Assembly (NCBI GenBank): GCA_937942965.1
Contig: CALDGN010000208.1
Location: 1 to 8,871 of the forward strand
Length of the DNA stretch: 8,871 bases
Direction of reading: 5' to 3'
Source of the DNA: an uncultured Acidimicrobiales bacterium
Lineage (GTDB): Bacteria > Actinomycetota > Acidimicrobiia > Acidimicrobiales > UBA10347
Below, piece after piece: positions 5,323 to 8,871 of the stretch. Within the stretch, counting starts at the first letter, position 1; the number at the start of each line of letters is the position of its first letter. The notes under the pieces were generated by a model, which was not told the DNA's origin, made no database searches, and was given only the letters and a program-made list of their open reading frames with translations. Made by a program: the position numbers and the translations under genes.

Positions 5323-8300
5323 ATGTCGCTCGATCTCTTCTCGCCGCCCGTGCGGGAGTGGTTCGCGACCAACTTCCCTGAGCCCACTCCGCCCCAGGTG
5401 CAGGGTTGGCCAGCGATCGCCGAGGGCGACCACACGCTGATCCTTGCTCCGACCGGTTCGGGCAAGACACTGAGCGCGTTCCTCTGGGGCATCGATCGCC
5501 TGGCCCGAGAACCGACCGATCCCGACGATCCTCACACCCGCATCGTCTACGTGTCGCCACTGCGCGCGCTCGCCGTCGATGTCGACAAGAACCTGCGTGG
5601 ACCGCTCAAAGGAATCACGCTCGCGGCTGAGCGACTTGGCATGGCGACCTCGCAGCCAACCGTTGGCGTTCGTACCGGTGACACCACCGCGCAAGAACGT
5701 CGCCAAATTGCCCGACGACCGCCCGACATCTTGATCACCACGCCCGAGTCGCTCTACCTCATGCTCACCTCCCGAGCGCGAGAGGGGCTTCAGCGGGTCG
5801 AGGCCGTGATCATCGATGAGATCCACGCGCTAGCTGGCACCAAGCGTGGTGCGCACATGTCGCTCACGCTTGAGCGGCTCGAAGCGAACTGCGAGACGCC
5901 GCCGCAACGCATCGGGCTGTCTGCGACGCAGCGTCCGCTCGAAGAGACGGCACGCTTCCTGGGCGGTCACGGCGCAGCTCCGGCCGACACCCACGGCACG
6001 GGCAAGGGCAAGGGCGACAGCGATCCGCAGGGCACGTGGCGGCCCGTCACGATCGTCGATGCTGGCATTCGGAAAGAGATGGACATTGAGGTCGTCGTAC
6101 CCATCGACGACATGGGCGACCTCGGCCAGATCGTCGACGAACCCCAGAGCGGGCCGGCATCGGCCGGACCGGTGCGCAAGAGCATCTGGCCGGCGATCCA
6201 TCCGCGCCTGCTTGAACTGATCGAGCAGCACACCTCGACGTTGGTCTTCGTCAACAACCGGCGCCTAGCCGAACGACTCGCGAACCGACTCAATGATCTG
6301 GCCGAAGAGAAGCGACTCGACGCGCTCGACCGCGATGTCGACGCGATCCTCGCACCGCCAGCCGACGATGATGAGCAGCCGGTGCTGGTCAAGGCCCACC
6401 ACGGGTCGATCTCGCGCGAGCAGCGCACCATCATCGAAGACGAGTTGAAGTCAGGCACGCTCAAGGGCCTCATCGCGACCAGCTCACTTGAGCTCGGTAT
6501 CGACATGGGGTCGATCGACATGGTCGTCCAGGTCGAATCGCCTGGGGCGGTCAGTCGAGGCTTGCAGCGGGTGGGCCGGGCTGGGCACAACGTCGGCGAC
6601 ATCTCCAGGGGCAAGCTGTTCCCCAAGCACCGCGCCGACCTACTCGAAGCGGCCGTCGTCGCCCACCGCATGCAGCACGGGCTCATCGAGTCGACACGCT
6701 TCTTGCGGAATCCGCTCGACGTGCTCGCCCAACAGATCGTCGCCATGTGCGCCATGGACGACTGGAAGGTCGACGACCTCGCCCGCGTCGTTCGCGGCTC
6801 CGCGAACTTCGCCGAACTCAGCGACGACGTCCTTCGCAATGTCCTCGACCTGCTCGCAGGCCGTTATCCGAGCGAGCAGTTCTCCGAGTTGCGACCGCGC
6901 ATCGTCTGGGACCGCGTCGACGGCGAACTACGCGGCCGCCGTGGCGCACAACGCCTCGCCGTCACCAATCCCGGCACGATCCCGGACCGGGGCTTGTTCG
7001 GCGTCTTCCTCCCCGACGGCACTCGTGTCGGCGAACTCGACGAAGAGATGGTCTACGAAAGCCGTCCCGGCGAGGTGTTCCTGCTCGGCGCCTCGAGTTG
7101 GCGTATCGAAGAGATCACCTTCGAGCGGGTCATCGTTACGCCAGCTCCCGGTGTGCCCGGCAAAATGCCGTTCTGGCGCGGCGACGGCCCTGGGCGCCCA
7201 CTTGAGCTGGGCGAGGCCATGGGCGCCTTCACTCGCGAGCTCCGTGACCACAAGGACCCCGTGCCGTGGCTGGTGAACGAGGTCGGCCTCGACGCGCTCG
7301 CCGCAGACAATCTGCTGGGCTACCTCGATGAGCAGGCCGACGCGACCGGCTCAGTCCCTGACGACCGCACGATCGTGGTCGAGCGGTTCCGAGACGAGAT
7401 CGGCGACTGGCGAGTCTGCATCCACACCCCGTTCGGTGCGCAGGTGCATTCCCCGTGGGCGATGGCTATTCGGGCCAGAGCCCAAGAAGAACTCGGCACC
7501 GACGTCGAGATGATCTGGAGCGACGACGGCATCGTCATGCGACTCCCCGAACACCTCGAAGAACTGCCGCTCGAACTGTTCACGTTCGCGCCGGCCGAGA
7601 TCGATCGCATCGTCATCGACCAGCTGCCAGGAACTGCGCTGTTCGCATCACGCTTCCGCGAGGCGGCAGGTCGAGCGCTGCTGCTCCCCAAACGACGCCC
7701 CGATCGCCGCACGCCGCTGTGGCAGCAGCGCCAACGCGCCGCTGATCTCCTCACCACCGCCAAGGAGTACCCCGACTTTCCGATCCTGCTCGAAACGGTT
7801 CGTGAGTGCATCAACGACGTGTTCGACCTGCCCGCGCTCCGCAAGGTCCTGGGCGGCATCGATGACCGGACGATCCGCCTCGTGCCGGTCGAAACGTCCA
7901 AGGCATCGCCGTTCGCACAGTCGCTGCTGTTCGGTTGGATCGCTGTCTACATGTACGAAGGTGACGCGCCGCTCGCCGAGCGCCGGGCTGCTGCGTTGGC
8001 GCTCGATCGCGACCTACTCACCGAACTGTTGGGGGCCGAAGAGCTCCGCGACTTGCTCGACGCCGAGGTCATGGCTGACCTCGAACTCGAACTGCAGCGC
8101 CTGGTCGACGTGCGCGCCGCCCGCGACCCAGACGAGCTGCACGACGTGCTCCGCGAACTCGGGCCCCAGTCGCCGCTCGAACTCGAGGCCCGAGTCTCCG
8201 AACCTGGCGCAGCCGCCCAATGGGTCGCTCAGCTCGTTGAACAGCGGCGAGCGTTCGAAGCATCGATCGCGGATGAGCGCCGAGTCGTTGCCGCCGAAGA

Positions 8301-8871
8301 CGCTGCCCGTGTGCGAGATGCCATCGGTGTTGCCCTGCCACCGGGACTTCCGACCGCGTTCACCGATCCGGTCGACCGACCGTTGCATGACCTCGTCGAA
8401 CGGTTCGCTCGCACCCACGGCCCGTTCCTCGCCAGCCAGGTCGCGCACCGGTTCGGGGTCGGCACCGACCGGGTCTTCGACGTACTCGAAGCGCTCGAAG
8501 AGACTGGCCGCGTCGTCCGGGGCGAGTTCCGCCCCGAAGGCACCGATCGCGAGTGGTGCGACAAAGACGTCCTTCGTCGCCTGCGCCGCCGTTCCTTGGC
8601 TGCCCTCCGCAAAGAGGTTGAGCCCGTCGACGGTGATGCACTGGCCCGCTTCCTTCCGAAATGGCAAGGCGTTGGCACACCACGACGAGGTATCGACGGG
8701 TTGGTCGATGTGCTCGCCGTCCTGCAGGGCGCTCCGATCCCGGCATCGGTGCTCGAACGCGATGTGCTGCCGGTCCGCATGGTCGACTACACGTCGGCCG
8801 ACCTCGACGCGCTGTGCACCTCGGGCGACCTGATCTGGATCGGTGCGGGATCGATCGGCCAGAACGATGGC
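5323..8871 (+). CDS. lhr: Lhr, large ATP-dependent helicase (3' end outside window)
   Basis: Lhr is a superfamily 2 ATPase that moves 3'-5' on single-stranded DNA and unwinds RNA:DNA hybrids and duplex DNA; in mycobacteria it is induced by DNA damage. I see 1183 codons without a stop, still open at the edge; actinobacterial Lhr is about 1500 residues, so roughly 300-350 are missing. An in-frame TAG at 5311 makes the ATG at 5323 the first usable start. RecA domain 1 holds PTPPQ at 22-26, Walker A APTGSGKT at 42-49, VSPLRAL at 77-83, TTPESL at 139-144, the DEIH box at 165-168 and SAT at 200-202. RecA domain 2 holds VFVNNR at 308-313, AHHGS at 358-362, SSLELGID at 387-394 and QRVGRAGH at 415-422. 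The winged-helix and Lhr-core region follow, with SSWRIEEIT at 591-599; W593 probably matches the nucleic-acid-stacking Trp597 of M. smegmatis Lhr. Residues beyond about 860 are the start of the C-terminal domain. A glycine/lysine-rich linker occurs at about 217-237. Confidence 0.95.
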   Translation, partial: MSLDLFSPPVREWFATNFPEPTPPQVQGWPAIAEGDHTLILAPTGSGKTLSAFLWGIDRLAREPTDPDDPHTRIVYVSPLRALAVDVDKNLRGPLKGITLAAERLGMATSQPTVGVRTGDTTAQERRQIARRPPDILITTPESLYLMLTSRAREGLQRVEAVIIDEIHALAGTKRGAHMSLTLERLEANCETPPQRIGLSATQRPLEETARFLGGHGAAPADTHGTGKGKGDSDPQGTWRPVTIVDAGIRKEMDIEVVVPIDDMGDLGQIVDEPQSGPASAGPVRKSIWPAIHPRLLELIEQHTSTLVFVNNRRLAERLANRLNDLAEEKRLDALDRDVDAILAPPADDDEQPVLVKAHHGSISREQRTIIEDELKSGTLKGLIATSSLELGIDMGSIDMVVQVESPGAVSRGLQRVGRAGHNVGDISRGKLFPKHRADLLEAAVVAHRMQHGLIESTRFLRNPLDVLAQQIVAMCAMDDWKVDDLARVVRGSANFAELSDDVLRNVLDLLAGRYPSEQFSELRPRIVWDRVDGELRGRRGAQRLAVTNPGTIPDRGLFGVFLPDGTRVGELDEEMVYESRPGEVFLLGASSWRIEEITFERVIVTPAPGVPGKMPFWRGDGPGRPLELGEAMGAFTRELRDHKDPVPWLVNEVGLDALAADNLLGYLDEQADATGSVPDDRTIVVERFRDEIGDWRVCIHTPFGAQVHSPWAMAIRARAQEELGTDVEMIWSDDGIVMRLPEHLEELPLELFTFAPAEIDRIVIDQLPGTALFASRFREAAGRALLLPKRRPDRRTPLWQQRQRAADLLTTAKEYPDFPILLETVRECINDVFDLPALRKVLGGIDDRTIRLVPVETSKASPFAQSLLFGWIAVYMYEGDAPLAERRAAALALDRDLLTELLGAEELRDLLDAEVMADLELELQRLVDVRAARDPDELHDVLRELGPQSPLELEARVSEPGAAAQWVAQLVEQRRAFEASIADERRVVAAEDAARVRDAIGVALPPGLPTAFTDPVDRPLHDLVERFARTHGPFLASQVAHRFGVGTDRVFDVLEALEETGRVVRGEFRPEGTDREWCDKDVLRRLRRRSLAALRKEVEPVDGDALARFLPKWQGVGTPRRGIDGLVDVLAVLQGAPIPASVLERDVLPVRMVDYTSADLDALCTSGDLIWIGAGSIGQNDG

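Noticed and set aside
5140..5826. Upstream extension of the small membrane protein's frame to 360 codons
   Set aside because: The extra part is antisense to lhr and covers the control region. The strong Shine-Dalgarno at 5147-5153 fixes the start at 5139.
5967..6839. 290-codon minus-strand open frame opposite lhr
   Set aside because: It is a Ser/Arg/Thr-rich composition typical of antisense frames in high-GC DNA, lying against helicase motifs IV-VI of lhr.
7802..8833. 343-codon plus-strand frame inside lhr
   Set aside because: It lies fully within lhr in another frame and is Ser/Arg/Pro-rich without recognisable motifs, while the lhr frame continues with conserved sequence to the edge.
1..8871. 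Search for a defence island, toxin-antitoxin pair, CRISPR array, transposon or prophage
   Set aside because: No repeats with regular spacers, transposase or integrase motifs, or small paired genes are visible. The two helicases are housekeeping types and their presence alone does not indicate a defence system.

Overview
The window is GC-rich chromosomal DNA, most likely from a high-GC actinobacterium. Four things point that way. The coding frames have strongly G/C-ended codons. The helicase at the left edge is of the HelD/HelR type that works with actinobacterial RNA polymerase. The helicase at the right edge is a long-form Lhr. Its start looks leaderless, an arrangement common in Actinobacteria. 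The sequence style would fit an Acidimicrobiia/Ilumatobacter-like lineage, but that finer placement is only an impression. I see no insertion sequence, integrase, tRNA, rRNA, CRISPR array or phage gene.

Layout from left to right. (1) 1-1215, + strand: the C-terminal 404 residues of a UvrD/Rep-like HelD-family helicase whose start lies before the window. (2) 1216-1389: an intergenic region with overlapping alternative hairpins after helD, then a possible promoter and a clear ribosome binding site. (3) 1390-2163 and 2165-4687, + strand: a tightly coupled two-gene operon encoding a MacB/LolD-type ABC ATPase and an 840-residue FtsX-family permease. (4) 4688-4743: a short convergent gap with a hairpin. 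(5) 4744-5139, - strand: a 131-residue protein with four membrane segments and a strong Shine-Dalgarno. (6) 5140-5322: a divergent control region with a perfect 14-bp direct repeat and small palindromes. (7) 5323 to the right edge, + strand: 1183 codons of lhr, a large ATP-dependent RNA:DNA/DNA helicase, cut by the window end.

The genes do not form one pathway that I can demonstrate. HelD (removal and recycling of stalled RNA polymerase) and Lhr (3'-5' unwinding of RNA:DNA hybrids, linked to DNA repair) act on related nucleic-acid problems. They are separated by an independent transporter operon and an inverted gene, so joint control is speculation. The ATPase and permease certainly belong together: they form one type VII (MacB-fold) ABC system, which moves or extracts a substrate at the outer face of the membrane or acts mechanically. 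Its substrate cannot be read from the sequence.

I did not find a convincing undescribed defence or mobile system. The parts most worth a second look are the lhr/membrane-protein divergent region (leaderless promoter plus 14-bp repeat) and the mutually exclusive hairpins behind helD.
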